Positions 22,690-34,394 of a DNA stretch of 64,000 nt are shown piece after piece (positions within the stretch are counted from its first letter, which is position 1; each line of letters opens with the position of its first letter). This DNA is from Siphonodentalium dalli (Eukaryota; Mollusca; Scaphopoda; Gadilida; Siphonodentaliidae), in the NCBI GenBank assembly GCA_032622095.1, contig CP136063.1:179345956-179409955 (forward strand), read 5' to 3'. A program made the position numbers and the translations under genes. The notes below the pieces were generated by a model, which worked only from the letters and a program-made list of their open reading frames with translations, had not been told where the DNA came from and did not search any database.

Positions 22690-23490
22690 GAATTTCGTTA
22701 CTTATTCCTTATTCCTTATTCGCAAAATATCGGAAATTGTGGCAAATGACACCTAATTTATAAGTGGCCAGGTGGGCGGAACATTTTGGGCCGAAATTTT
22801 TTGGGTCGAGTTCGTAAAAGTGGTCCGAAAAATTGTCGAACCTGTGCTCGGTCCGAAAATTTTAGAAAATGTGGCAAATAACCTCTGGAACATTCTCAGT
22901 GAAAAATAAAAAAAATTGGGCCGAAAAAAATTTGGGTCGAAAAGTCCGAAATGCCTCGAAATTAGGCAAAGTCTAAAAATGAAAGGCAATTTAAATGGTC
23001 CCAATGGGTCCAAATTCTCAAGTGGCCAGCTGGGCGAGAAATTTTGGGCCGAAAATGTTTCGGGTCGAGTTCGTAAAAGTGGTCCGAAAAAGTGTCGAAC
23101 CTGTGCTCGGTCCGAAATTTTTTTGAAAATGTGGCAAATGACCACGGGAACATATTTGGCAAAGTCTAAAAATGAAGTGGAAATGGCCCCAATGGGTCCA
23201 AATTCTCAAGTGGCCAGGTGGGCGGAACATTTTGGGCCGAATTTTGTTTGGGTCGAGTTCGTAAAAGTGATCCGAAAATGTGTCGAACCTGTGCTCGGTC
23301 CGATTTTTTATGGAAAATGTGGCAAATGACCCAAAATTCTCAAGTGGCCACTGGGCGAGAAATTTTTGGGCCGAAAATTGTTTGGGTCGAGTTTGATAAT
23401 GTGATCCGAAAAAGACTTCTTTTTTTTAATATGGCAAATGACCCAAATCCGTAAATGGCCAGTTGAGCGAAGCACTTGGGACGAACATAA
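22690..23490 (+). repeat. Left arm: tandem units of about 200 bp
   Basis: About four imperfect units with the landmarks CTCAAGTGGCCAGGTGGGCG, GGGTCGAGTTCGTAAAAGTG, GTGCTCGGTCCGAAA and TGTGGCAAATGACC. Short open frames here in both directions arise from the repeat and are not genes. Confidence 0.85.
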
Positions 23491-23499
23491 CATTTGGAA

Positions 23500-23960
23500 C
23501 TTATTCCCTATTCCTTATCCTCAAAAATATCTCTTTCCAACTTGACGACATGGCCCGGTGTGTGGCTCGCTCCAAATACCCCTAGAAACACCCCGACCTC
23601 CACGCATCAACCCGGGAGGTACCACCCGAGTGGGTGAACATGGGGTATGGGCCATTTTCGAGAACGGTAAGGATTTCGGTCAATTTGATGGCATGATCGA
23701 GTGTGTGGCCCGCCCTAAATAATCCCTATAGAAACGCCTCAACCCTCACACCCGGGGGTACCATCCCAAAGGGGGTGAAAATCTAGTTTGGATCTTTTTA
23801 TTCCTTATTCGCAAATATGTCTTTTTCTGTCAATTTGACAGCATGGGTGGGTGACCCGCACCAAATACCACCTAGCTAGACCCCCCCCCCCCCCCATCAC
23901 CCTCACCCCAAATAAACAAACAACTCTAGCCCTCACCCCTTGGGGTAAGAACCATGCAGC
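23500..23960. repeat. Degenerate repeats of about 180 bp inside the left part of the element
   Basis: Three diverged units with TTATTCCTTATYCKCAAA, TCAATTTGA(T/C)GGCATG, GTGTGGCYCGC and CACCCGGGRGGTACCA, ending in a C-run at 23881-23894. Confidence 0.6.
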
Positions 23961-24394
23961 CCATATCAATTAAGTGTCTTTTGATATGGCAAAAATAGAT
24001 TCCGGTAAACGGATACCGGCGTTTGACGTCTTTGCTACACACAAATAACATTGCCTGGAATATCAGACATCCTCACAGACATGTAGCAATTTCGACGACC
24101 GACGTCATATCTGATGGATGGAAGTCTTCTTGATGACTCCGTACCTGACTGAGATTGGGGAATATTTGTGTCGTGACCAGGGACGTGGCTTGTGGGTCTC
24201 GTTTGTGGAGGTCCACGGATTTAGTTCCTTGCTCCGTGTTCCTTATTCAGCCTTCGATTCAAATCTGCTAGTTGCTTGTTCCCTGTTTCATGTTCAACCT
24301 CCGATTAAATTTTTAGTAGGTATAGTATTTTTTCAGCCATCGATTCGAAATATTTGCCGGATTGGGCAGGATTTGCAGCAATAGCCGATTATCG

Positions 24395-27300
24395 CCGGTC
24401 ACAAATGGGCATAATTAGAGGTTGGCGTCAAAACTGACCCAAAAATGTTGCTAAATTCCGATTGTGGGAGATCTTATTGGTGGCCACTCTTGGTGTGAAT
24501 TCGTCCATATCCACCTTAGGAGGAAGCACTGTCAAAAAGTACCCAGGTAGGCCGTATAACCCGCAGTCCAAATTGGCTCTGAATTGAGTCTGGCATTGGA
24601 AACAGACCTACGGAATGCTGCTAAATTCTTAGTTGGGTGAGACCAATCTATGTGTGGCCCCTTGTGGGGGTGAATTCGTCCATAGCACCCCTAGGGGCAA
24701 TTCACCGTAATAAGAGTACCAGGGCGGCCCATTATACCATGCCACAAATTGGTCATAAATATAGAGTCTAGCGTCAAAACAGACCCTGAAATGTTGCCAA
24801 ATTCCCGATTCTGGGGGGGATTCATCTTATGTGTGGCCACTTTTGGTGTGAATTCGTCTATAACGAAACTAGGGGCAAATTACTGTAAAACAAGTATCCG
24901 GTTAGCACAAAATTGTACCTGCCACAAATTGGGCGTAAGTATAGAGTCTGGCATCAACACTGACCCTAAACTATTGCTAACAGGGATGTGGCTAGAGGGT
25001 CCTCCGCTGGGGGGGTGTCCACCTTGGGAATTTCCAACTGCACCCCCCCCCCCCCTGAGTCGGAATCACACCAACTTTTTGCATAATTCCATTTGCACCC
25101 CCCCCCCCCCTTGAGTCAGAATCGCACCAACACAACTTTTTGCATAATTCCATTGCACCCCCCCCCCCTTGTACGGTACCTCATGCTCAGGCCTAATTTC
25201 CTATATATTCATAAGCCATGCTTCTATTTTCCCAGTATAGAACATTAAGATATTTTAACCTGAAAATTGCCCCCAAAAAAAACAACTAGTGATCTAATTC
25301 CAGACAAATGCACGCAGCTACCGACAACAGACCAGGAAACACTGGGCCGACCATGGTTGTTTGGCCCGGTGTGAGAAAATTTTGAAAACTATATACAAGA
25401 AAATCGCAAATCCTAGCATCTAGGACTGGCCTCAACTGAAGCTTCCTAGTGTTGGAACTGATGACCATTTATGTCTACAAGTTTGACCAAATGTAGTAAA
25501 ATATTGTTTTGCTAAACTAATTAGCAGTTTTGTATTGGCCATGTGGATGGGGTAATGACACACCGGGCCGACCATGGTTCGGGCCCGGTGTGCGAAAATT
25601 TTGAAATCTGAACAAGAAAATCGCAAAATCCTAACATCTAGACTAGCCTCAAGCCTTCCCTACTGTTGGAAATTTCAAAACCCTACACCCCCACTTAGGT
25701 GAAAAATTTCCAACTGATGACAATTCCAATGAAAATGTTGACCAATTGTTTGACAATATTGTTTCTTAAATTAACTAGACGTTTTGACTGGCCACGGGGG
25801 GAGGGACCAGGACACAAGCTTTCCAAGTGTTGGAAATTTCCAACCTCTCACCCCCCTAAGGTTGGAAAATTTCCAACTGATGTCCATTTTCTGTCAAAAT
25901 TTTTGACCAAAAATAGGAACATATGCAAATATTGGTCGAAAAACATTAAATTCCCCCCAATAAATTGTTTTATAATCATACTACAAGAACATTTTCAACC
26001 TATTGTTGGTGGTGAAATTTCGTTGTGGCAGGTATGAAATTTCCAACTATTGAAAATATAGCTCTCTGCTGGGGGGGTGAGACACCCCCCCCCACACCCC
26101 CCCCCCCCCCTCTAGACCACATCCCCTGATTGCTAAATATTCCTGATTGTGGGATACCTATGTTATAGGTGGCCCCTTTGGGAAGAATTCGCCCATAGTC
26201 AAAAACAAAAAATAATCCTCGGTAGCCTATTAGCCCCGGTCACAAGTTGGGCGTAAGTAATATAAAGTTCTGGCGTCAAAACGGATCCAAAAATGTTGTT
26301 AAATTTCGATTGTCGAGGATATATCATATTTGTGGCCCCCTTTGGTGTGAGTTCGTCCATAGCTAACAGGGACAAATCACTGCCAGATGGTATAGAATTA
26401 ACCCATTACAGCCGGCCACAAATTGGGTGTAAGTAGAGTCTGACGTCATAACTGACCTAAACTGTTTCTAAATTCCTGATTGTGGGAGACCTATACAATT
26501 GGAGGCCTCTTTTGGGGTTAATTCATACATAACCAATTTAGGGGCGAATCACTATGGGAAAGGTACCCGGGTAGTCGTAAAATGTTGCTTAACCTCCCCG
26601 ATTGTAATAGACCAATATATGCTATTAGTGGCCCATTTTTAGTGTGAAATCGTCCATGGCAACCTTAGGGTAAAATTACTGTCAAAAAAAGTTCCAGATA
26701 GCCCATTATACCCGGCCAAAATTGGGCGTAAGTTTTACAATTGGAGGCCTCTTTTAACCCATTATAACCCATTATAACCGGCCACAAATTAATTGGGTGT
26801 AAGTAGAGTCTGACGTCATAACTGAGCCAAAACTCACGGTTGCTAAATTCCTGATTGTGTGAGATCTATACAATTGGAGGTCTCTTTTGGGGTGAATTCA
26901 TACATAACCAATTTAGGGGCGAATCACTATGGGACAGGTACCGTCGGGTATCCCATTTTACCCGGCCACAAATTGGGCGTAAGTAGAGTCTGGAATCCAA
27001 ACGAACCCTAAAATGTTGCTGAATTCCAGATAGTGAGAGATATGTGCTATTGGTGGCCCCCTTTTGTGGTGAATTCGACCAGAACCACCACAGGGCCAAA
27101 TCACTGTCAAAAACGTATCCGGCTAGCCCATTATATCCGGCCACAAATTGGGTGAAGTAGAGTCGTAAAATGTTGCTTAACCTCCCGATTTTAATAGACC
27201 AATATATGCTATTAGTTGCCCATTTTTAGTGTGAAATCGTCCATGGCAACCTTAGGGTAAAATTACTATAAAAAAAGTACCAGATAGCCCATTATACCCG

Positions 27301-27415
27301 GCCAAAAATTGGGCGTAAGTAGAGTCTGAATTCCCAAAGGACACTAACATGTTGCCGAATTCATGATTGTGGGAGATAAATATGCTGTTGCAAATTTATC
27401 TAGAAATTTTTTACC
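24395..27415. repeat. Satellite of about 175-190 bp units
   Basis: About ten units sharing CCGGCCACAAATTGGGCGTAAG, AGAGTCTGGCGTCAAAAC, AAAATGTTGCTAAATTCC, GATTGTGGGAGA and GTGAATTCGTCCATA-type text. Split by the hAT-like element at 24981-26128. Some units carry internal duplications (e.g. 26730-26790). Confidence 0.75.
24981..26128. mobile_element. hAT-like non-autonomous element with 8-bp duplication
   Basis: Ends CAGGGATGTGGCTAGAGGG (24981) and CCTCTAGACCACATCCCCTG (to 26128) are inverted repeats. ATTGCTAA is duplicated exactly at 24973-24980 and 26129-26136. CAG/CTG ends with an 8-bp duplication are hAT hallmarks. 1148 bp, with C-runs near both ends, an internal duplication (GACCATGGTT..GGCCCGGTGTG at about 25347 and 25569) and no transposase frame. 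Confidence 0.85.
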
Positions 27416-27469
27416 AAAAATCCTACTCTTATCGGTATCCCGGTGGGGATTGCAGGATTCTGGTGATGT

Positions 27470-28100
27470 GATAATATATTTTAATATGTGCGTATTTTAA
27501 CATTTCTCATTACATTTCTTCACACGACATACATAGCTCCCAGGTACTATTTGACAGTGATTTCACCCTATGGTGGCTATCGACGAATTTACACCAAAAT
27601 GGGCCACCTATGAACTCCCACAATCTGCAATTTAGCAACAAAAGCTGCAATTTATCAAAATATTAGGGTTCATTTGACGCCAGACACTACTTACGCCCAA
27701 TTTGTGGCCGGTTATAAACGGGTTACCTTGATACTTTTTGGACAGTGATTTCCCCTTATATGTCGCGTCAAGTTGTGGCTTTTAAGCAAGGTCGATCGTA
27801 CTGTCGCTCGTTTCGCACCACCTACGCGTTGAAATGGGTACCTGATTATGAGCAGTGAAAAATATTGTCAGTGTGCCAGCCATATTGTGTTTGTACCTCC
27901 ACTGTACCCGGGGAGCAGTAGATGGTTACTGAGTGTTGAGGCTCATCAGGGTAATTATTGTCCCACGCATTGAAACGGGGTACCTGTATATAATTCGTGT
28001 ACTAAATGGGCAGATTTTATTATGGACAATCTTGTGTTAATATATGCGTATTTTAACATTTCTCATTACATTTCTTCACACGATCGACATACATAGTCCA
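27470..28100. repeat. Pair of 65-bp direct repeats bracketing about 490 bp
   Basis: TGCGTATTTTAACATTTCTC...TTCTTCACACGA...CATACATAG occurs at about 27483-27538 and again at about 28046-28099. The interval includes the inverted satellite units. Confidence 0.6.
27535..27780 (-). repeat. Inverted units of the same satellite
   Basis: GACGCCAGACACTACTTACG, CCCAATTTGTGGCCGG and GACAGTGATTTC are reverse complements of the 24.4-27.4 kb satellite, about 1.3 units. Confidence 0.7.
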
Positions 28101-28480
28101 ATATATATTGACTTAACAATCGTTCTTCACAGATATCGGTGCATGACGAGCACACTTTTGTCACATTGGAAGTGTGGCCTATTTCGCAACTGTGAAATTG
28201 TGTATAATTCAGAAACGCTGCTTCCCCTTTCCTATATGGCGACGTAATGTATAAGTTGGGTTTTTTTTAATACTAATTTATTAGATTGTCATGACATTTA
28301 AGTATTGGGGGATGACATGTGCATGTTAACTGTACCTGTACATTTCATATACCATTTGCTTAATCATGGTGTGCTTCGTATTCTTGAATACAACAAAATG
28401 GTAAATTGGTCTGCACTTTAACACATATTTGGGTATATATTTCGATTAGTTGACAACGTCATTGCACATGCATTAAGGCC

Positions 28481-30183
28481 GATGGGGTCATTGTCACAAG
28501 GCTTCGGTCACATTCGTAGCCAGCTTTTTAAATGGATCACAAATGTAGCCAGCTTTTTTCACCGGCGATCACATTCGTAGCCAGCTTTTCTGCTTTATAT
28601 GGCGCGAAATATGACATCATCACGTTCGTGACTAAAATGTCGACGTCATGCTCCAAAACTGACTTCGTTTATCAACTTAATTGGAATATAACTCGAGCAT
28701 TCCAACGACATTGATCGGAAATTTCAGGTTATTAGATCAACTAATATCAAAACAAAATTCAAGTCAGTAGTAGTAGTGTTGTTCATCCATCAACTCAGAA
28801 AAATAAGATGAACCTGATCGTGTTCATTGAGGCTGACCTGATTATGAAAATCTGGCTACAAATGTGATCGCCATAGAAAAGCTGGCTACATTTGTGATCG
28901 ATTTAAAAAGCTGGCTACGAATGTAATCGATGTCTTGTGACCAGAGGCGGACTGGCCGATCGGGAGATCGGGAAATTTCCCGATGGGCCGGAGGCCGGAA
29001 AAATTCTGATTCCACGTGATTTTCTATCAAGCGAGAATCCGAGGTTTTTTTTTAACGGTTTGGGGGGGGGGGGGTATATGTGGTTGGGCCGCCCAACCAC
29101 AACTTGGGCCGGAAATGAAACCGACGTGGGCTGCCACATGTGTTGCTTAACCAGCCGTGTATCCAATAAGATGGCACTCTTCTCACATAAATTCATGAAG
29201 TGAATTCCATTTTACGACGGCGTCTGAGATTGTCCCGGTTGTAACCATATTTGGAACCGCCACTAAACAAGAATATATTGATTCGGTAATTATTCCACAT
29301 GCAAAATGTTTTACTTCGGACAATGTGTACTGCCAATATATAAATATATATCACCCGAGAATCGGAAAACCGACGAGGAAAGACAGAAGTTACCTAAATT
29401 GGGAAGTTTGCAGGTTCCCCATATGAGTATAATGTGACGTTCGGGGTGGGATATAGAGGCGGACTGGCCGATCAGGAGACCGGGAAAATTCCAGACGTGG
29501 GCCGCCACGTGTTGTTTAACCAGCCGAAATTGCTAATCGTAATTTTGTCATTAAATGAACTTGTCAGCATCATATAACACCACGTAAAGACCTCGTTAAT
29601 CTCGAGATTTTAACGGTAACTCCCAGCTGTAAATCCCCAAAAAAATATCACGCACCCTCCCGGACCCTCCCCCAATTGAAATTTACAACAAAATAGGAAC
29701 GCTTCAGTTGATACCAGTCTATTCGCGATTTTCTTGTATAGTTTTCAAAATTTTCTCACCCTGGACCGAACAACCATGGACAGCCCGGTGTGTCCTGGTC
29801 TCTTGTCCGTAGCCGTGTGCATTTGTCTGGAGTTAGACCGCTAGCTGTTAGAATTTATGCAATTTTTCAGTTAAAAATATCTGAATGGTCTCATACCGGG
29901 AATATATAGAACCATGGTTTATGAATATATAGGATATTAGGCCAGAGGTGCAAATGGAATTATGCAAAAAACATTTATTTTGTCTGCATCTGATTGAAGG
30001 GGGGGGGGGGGTGCAAATGAAATTATGCATACATATGTATTTGGATTCAAGGGTGGGGGGGTGCAGTTGGAATTTCACAAGGTGGACTGTGGACACCCCC
30101 GGAACAGATGGGCCGGTATTATATTAATTTCCCGGGCCGGTTTTTTGGCCCAGTCCGCCTCTGCTTGTGACAATGACCCCATC
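28481..30183. mobile_element. Foldback element, interrupted by a hAT-like insertion
   Basis: GATGGGGTCATTGTCACAAG (28481-28500) is the exact complement of CTTGTGACAATGACCCCATC (30164-30183). Just inside, GATCACATTCGTAGCCAGCT-type blocks repeat three times at the left (28505-28590) and three times inverted at 28850-28930. Removing 28942-30163 restores one continuous element of about 480 bp. Confidence 0.75.
28942..30163. mobile_element. hAT-like non-autonomous element nested in the foldback
   Basis: Ends CAGAGGCGGACTGG and CCAGTCCGCCTCTG-like (GGCCCAGTCCGCCTCTG), flanked by exact 8-bp duplications CTTGTGAC (28934-28941, 30164-30171). 1222 bp. A second left-end copy (AGAGGCGGACTGGCCGATC) lies at 29455, showing an internal rearrangement or nesting. 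G-runs at 29060 and 30000. No transposase frame. Confidence 0.85.
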
Positions 30184-30414
30184 AGCTGCATGAAGTCAGA
30201 ACACTTTATAATACATGTCGGTTAATTAATGCGAAATAATGAATCGTTAAAACAATCGGATAGTTATCATATTTTTTCACTTGTGACATTAATTATCCAG
30301 ATGATAATGAGACAGTTTATATGGTCAGATCTGATAGACAGAATAGACACAGAATAGACACGAACTATACCAAACGAGAAGCCAATAAAACACCGTATAT
30401 AGTTCCGTTCCGAA

Positions 30415-31250
30415 ATTATTCGGCCCAAATTTTTGTTATTTTTACCTGAGTATGTTCCCGTGGTCATTTGACACATTTTCTAAAATATTTCGGACCGAGC
30501 ACCTGGAGGTTCGACTCTTTTTCGGACCATTTTTACGAACTCGACCCAAACAAAATTCGGTCCACAATGTTCCGCCCACCTGGCCACTTGAGAATTTGGA
30601 CCCATTGGGGCCATTTCCCTCTTCATTTTTAGACTTTGCCTAATTTCGAAGCATTTCGGACTTTTCGACACTTTTTCGGACCACTTTCACAAACTCGACC
30701 CAAAACATTTTCGGCCCAAAATTTCTCGCCCAGCTGGCCACTTGCGAATCTTGGGTCATTTGCCACATTTTCCCAAAAAAATCGGACCGAACACAGGTTC
30801 GACACATTTTCGGACCACTTTTACGAACTGTAAAAAATGTTCGGCCCAAAATGTTCCGCCCACCTGGCCACTTGAGAATTTGGGGCCGTTTCCCCTTCAT
30901 TTTTAGACTTTGCCTAATTTCGAGGCATTTCGGACTTTTCGACCCAAATTTTTTTTGGCCCAAATTTTTTTTATTTGTTCCCGTGGACATTTGCCACATT
31001 TTCTAAAAAAATTCGGACCGAGCACAGGTTATCGCCCAGCTGGCCACTTGCGAATTTTGGGTCATTTGCAACATTTTCCCAAAAAAATCGGACCGAGCAC
31101 AGGTTCGACATATTATCGGATCCCTTTTACGAACTAGACCCAAAAAATGTTCGGCCCAAAATGTTCCGCACACCTGGCCACTTACGAATTTGGGTCATTT
31201 GCCACAATTTCCGATATTTTGCGAATAAGGAATAAGTTATAACGAAATTC
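30415..31250 (-). repeat. Right arm: same tandem units, inverted
   Basis: Four to five units, reverse complement of the left arm (CCGCCCACCTGGCCACTTG, CACTTTTACGAACTCGACCC, GGTCATTTGCCACATTTTC). The outermost 60 bp are almost identical to the complement of the left end. Confidence 0.85.
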
Positions 31251-31504
31251 ACGTTGCTGAGCCAGCAAACCAACTAGCAGAAGAGGTAGTCAACACCGAT
31301 ACACTAAATCACTTCAAAAATCGACTCGACGATTATTGGAAAGAACAGGAGGTGAGACTTGATTACAAAGCCACATTAGGGATGACAAGTTCTCAGACGA
31401 GTCGGGCGTTGTCTAGACTCAAACATTTTGGGCCTGAAGTTGGTGAATTCGGGGAACCAGACACAGAAGACGTGGACATTGTGGCACAAGCCAGCGTCCA
31501 CTAA
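31251..31504 (+). pseudogene. LINE reverse transcriptase C-terminal part, downstream piece
   Basis: Continues the same reading frame from 22689: NVAEPANQLAEEVVNTDTLN then HFKNRLDDYWKEQE, matching the '(LP)xxVVxAxSLxxFKxRLDxxW' end of LINE RTs, and runs to a TAA at 31502-31504. The ACGT at 31251-31254 repeats that at 22686-22689 and counts once in the original frame. Confidence 0.85.
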
Positions 31505-31654
31505 CAGCATAATGTATCATAAGGTATACATGTATTATCTATTTTGGGTTTGCCCAGTAATATGGTTATTGTCCAGCACGCAGTAAGTGGTGGAACGACA
31601 GGGAAAACGATATATAATGCTGTAGGTGTGTCAGACAATTATGGTCACCCGGCA

Positions 31655-33022
31655 GGGGGGGGGGGGGGGTCGGAAAAAAATACAGGATACAAGGACCGGT
31701 GGGTGGGTGTCCCCGAGCCCGAAATGCAGATTTTTTCTGATGTCATGCAATTTTTTTCAAAAATCATTTCAAAGACAAATTACAGCTTCAAAATTAATTG
31801 AAACAATCAGATTCATATAGTAGTGCATGCTATAGCCTTATACACGTGAGGGGGCTCTATATTTTAATTTTTGTCAACAATTTCTCCCTTTAACAGTTGA
31901 AACCATGGGGTGGGTCAGGTTTTGGTCGAGGAAAAAAATTGCAATGAAAAAAAATCCATTCTCATCTTTTCTCATTGTTTATCATGGCTTTTTTAACTTA
32001 TTATACACGCAGGTATCCTCTGACATAGAAATTCATATTGCTTAAAAGTTCTTGGTTCCCCCATTCCTTGAAATCCCACTGGAAACCCTAGTACTGTTAA
32101 ATAAATACCGGTAATGTATGACCCATTAGATTGATTTGCTGTCAAAAAGCCGAAAAAACCGTTGGCCTCATTTGTTTATATTAATGATATCAGTCAAGAT
32201 ATTGAATAAACAATAAATACAGTGACCGCGTGGTCGAAGTACATGGTCGATGTCGATACATGACTACATGCAGTGACTTAAGTCACATAATAACGTGTTG
32301 TTCACTGATTGGAGCATTAAAAGGCTCCAGATTCAATCTCAGAGCATCTAATTTTCAAAATGTTCTGGGGGAGGCCCCCTGACCCCCTCCTGTACTCGCC
32401 CCCTCAGGCCTTCGGGAGATGCCTTTGGCATCTCCTGCTGGGATACTACTCGCCTCGACATTTTGTAGGAGAGCTACTCGCCACTCGCCTAGAATAATTT
32501 TAAGGGGAGCTCCTCATTGCTCACCAGTGATTTCCCACATGGAGAGGACTGGAACTGTGTTTATTTAATCAAATTGATGGTGTTTTTACTTTACACTGCA
32601 CATATTTTAACCTATTGCTAATAAGGGACACAACTATCCTGTGTATTTTATGGGTACTTTACCTTTATAACCGTAAATATTTGGGTTTTTAAAGGTTTTG
32701 TCACTGGTTTTGTTGGCATATTTTTCAGCCATGTGCTTTGTTTGTTAATTTTTGTGGGTGTACTTGATCAGCGTTGTCTCAGTTCCGGTGCAGACACAAT
32801 GGGAGACCCTACCCTGCCAACAACACATTATTTAGTAGAATTTACAAGATTTTCATCAACTTTGGGGGTGGGTGTCCCAGACCTGGGTGGAAAAAACTTA
32901 CGGTCCCGGGTGGGTGTCCCAGACCTGGGTGGAAAAAACTTACGCTCCCGGGGTGGTGGGTCCCCAAAACTGAAAAACACAAAATTTCCACCTTGTATCC
33001 GTAATTTCGTTCCTGACCCACC
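31655..33022. repeat. Second copy of the 15.8-17.1 kb core (copy B)
   Basis: From the G-run at about 31655 to CCTTGTATCCGTAAT near 33003 this matches 15805-17082 in the same orientation, with few substitutions over about 1.3 kb. Copy B has an extra tandem copy of a 42-bp block (TGGGTGTCCCAGACCTGGGT...) at about 32870-32955. The inverted termini of copy A are not present here. Confidence 0.8.
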
Positions 33023-33440
33023 CCCCTGACCCATGACGAAAATACCGTCACTGTTGACAAAACATCCATTATTTTGCACAGAAAAATACAGTGCTAGCTA
33101 TTTACGATCAACAGCCTAAGTTTAACTTCCCTACCATCCAAATGAAGTTATGAAACTACTGCGGTTTGGCTGCAATGACTCAAGTGAATCGAACAAATAT
33201 TGTTATTTGGCCGCAGATATGTCATGATGTATTGTTGCAAGAAACGTGAGGATATCTGCAAGAACCGAAGTTGTGTCGACTTTGACTTAACTGGCTATCC
33301 TGAGGATGAGCAGAGTTATTGGGCATTTTCGGCAATCAATTACTCCTCACAATAAACGATTGCGAAACAATATATTAGAGTTATTTAGATTGTTAACGAA
33401 CACCATTTCTTAATGAACAATTTCCTTTTCCCATATGACG
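33023..33440. other. Spacer between copy B and the Helitron-like array
   Basis: No repeats or frames of interest seen in this AT-balanced stretch. Confidence 0.4.
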
Positions 33441-33443
33441 AAC

Positions 33444-33711
33444 CTAGTTAAATTTGTGTCGGTAAGTTTGAGAACCTTCGATTATGGTGGCAGTTTGGAC
33501 GCCAAATTTCAAGTCGATAGCTCCACCCGTTTCCGAGATCTCGTCTGCGCATGCGCGAAGCGGGCGCCGCACGGGCTCGCCAATACGACAACGTCCACCG
33601 CCTGGTCAAACTACACACACGCACCAAGTTTCGTCCCGATCGGTCGAGAATCGTAGACAAACATACAGACAAACATACAGACAGACAGAGGTCTTCAAAA
33701 TATATATGAGA
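33444..33711 (-). mobile_element. Helitron-like unit, family I, minus strand
   Basis: Read on the minus strand it opens TCTCATATATATTTTGAAGA (ending at 33711), passes the (TCTG)n tract and the CCGATCGGGACGAAACTTGG block, and lacks the family 3' hairpin; a CTAG lies at 33444-33447 but may be chance. It faces head-to-head with the plus-strand unit beginning at 33722. Confidence 0.65.
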
Positions 33712-33721
33712 TATATATATA

Positions 33722-33744
33722 TCTCATATATATTTTGAAGACCT

Positions 33745-33777
<33 letters not shown>

Positions 33778-34394
33778 ATTAATACAAATCTACGATTCTT
33801 GACCGATCGGGACGAAACTTGGTACGTGTGTGTAATTTGACCAGGCGGTGGACGTTGTCGTATTGGCGAGCCCGTGCGGCGCCCGCTTCGCGCATGCGCA
33901 GACGAGATATCAGAAACGGGTGGAGCTATCGACTTGAAATTTGCTATGTGAATTTATCTTGCCCCGGATACGAATTTTATTGGGTCGCCGAGCCCGTGCG
34001 ACGCCAGCTTCGCGCATGCGCAGACGATATCTCGGAAACGGGTGGAGCTATCGACTTGAAATTTGGTATGTGAATGTATCTTGCCCCGGATACGAATTTT
34101 ATCGGGTCGCCGAGCCCGTGCGACGACAGCTTCGCGCATGCGCAGACCAGATCTCGGAAACGGGTGGAGCTATCGACTTGAAATTTGGTATGTGAATGTA
34201 TCTTGCACCGGATACGATTTTTATCGGGTCGCCGAGCCCGTGCGACGCAAGCTTCGCGCATGCGCAGACCAGATCTCGGAAACGGTGGACCTATCGACTT
34301 GAAATTTGTTTTTTGAATAGCCCGGACAACGTCGGGCTATCGACTTGAAATATGGTTTTTGAATAGCCCGGACAACGTCGGGCTCATCGGCTAG
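33722..34394 (+). mobile_element. Helitron-like unit, family I (1)
   Basis: Begins TCTCATATATATTTTGAAGA, then a (TCTG)n tract, CCGATCGGGACGAAACTTGG, and about four tandem 120-bp subrepeats (GAGCCCGTGCGACGCCAGCT...GAAACGGGTGGAGCTATC). Ends with the hairpin GCCCGGACAACGTCGGGC, 7 nt, then CTAG (34391-34394). TC start, 3' hairpin and CTRR end are Helitron hallmarks. No Rep/helicase coding. Confidence 0.75.

Larger units (their letters stand above)
22690..31250. mobile_element. 8.56-kb long-inverted-repeat element inserted in the LINE
   Basis: The outer ends GAATTTCGTTAC (22690) and GTTATAACGAAATTC (to 31250) are complementary, and ACGT is duplicated on both sides (22686-22689, 31251-31254). Inverted arms run from 22690 to about 23490 and about 30415 to 31250. 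The interior holds satellites, two hAT-like elements and a foldback, but no frame I can link to a transposase or integrase. The 4-bp duplication with long repetitive arms resembles foldback-type DNA transposons; the superfamily is unknown. It is probably non-autonomous. Confidence 0.8.

Noticed and set aside
22753-23329. Overlapping open frames of about 130 codons on both strands
   Set aside because: They fall in the tandem arm units of the 8.56-kb element and repeat with the unit. No family resemblance.
24118-24384. Open frame of 88 codons
   Set aside because: Begins in satellite-flanking DNA and crosses a CAGGGACGTGGCTTGTGGG end-like sequence. No support for a gene.
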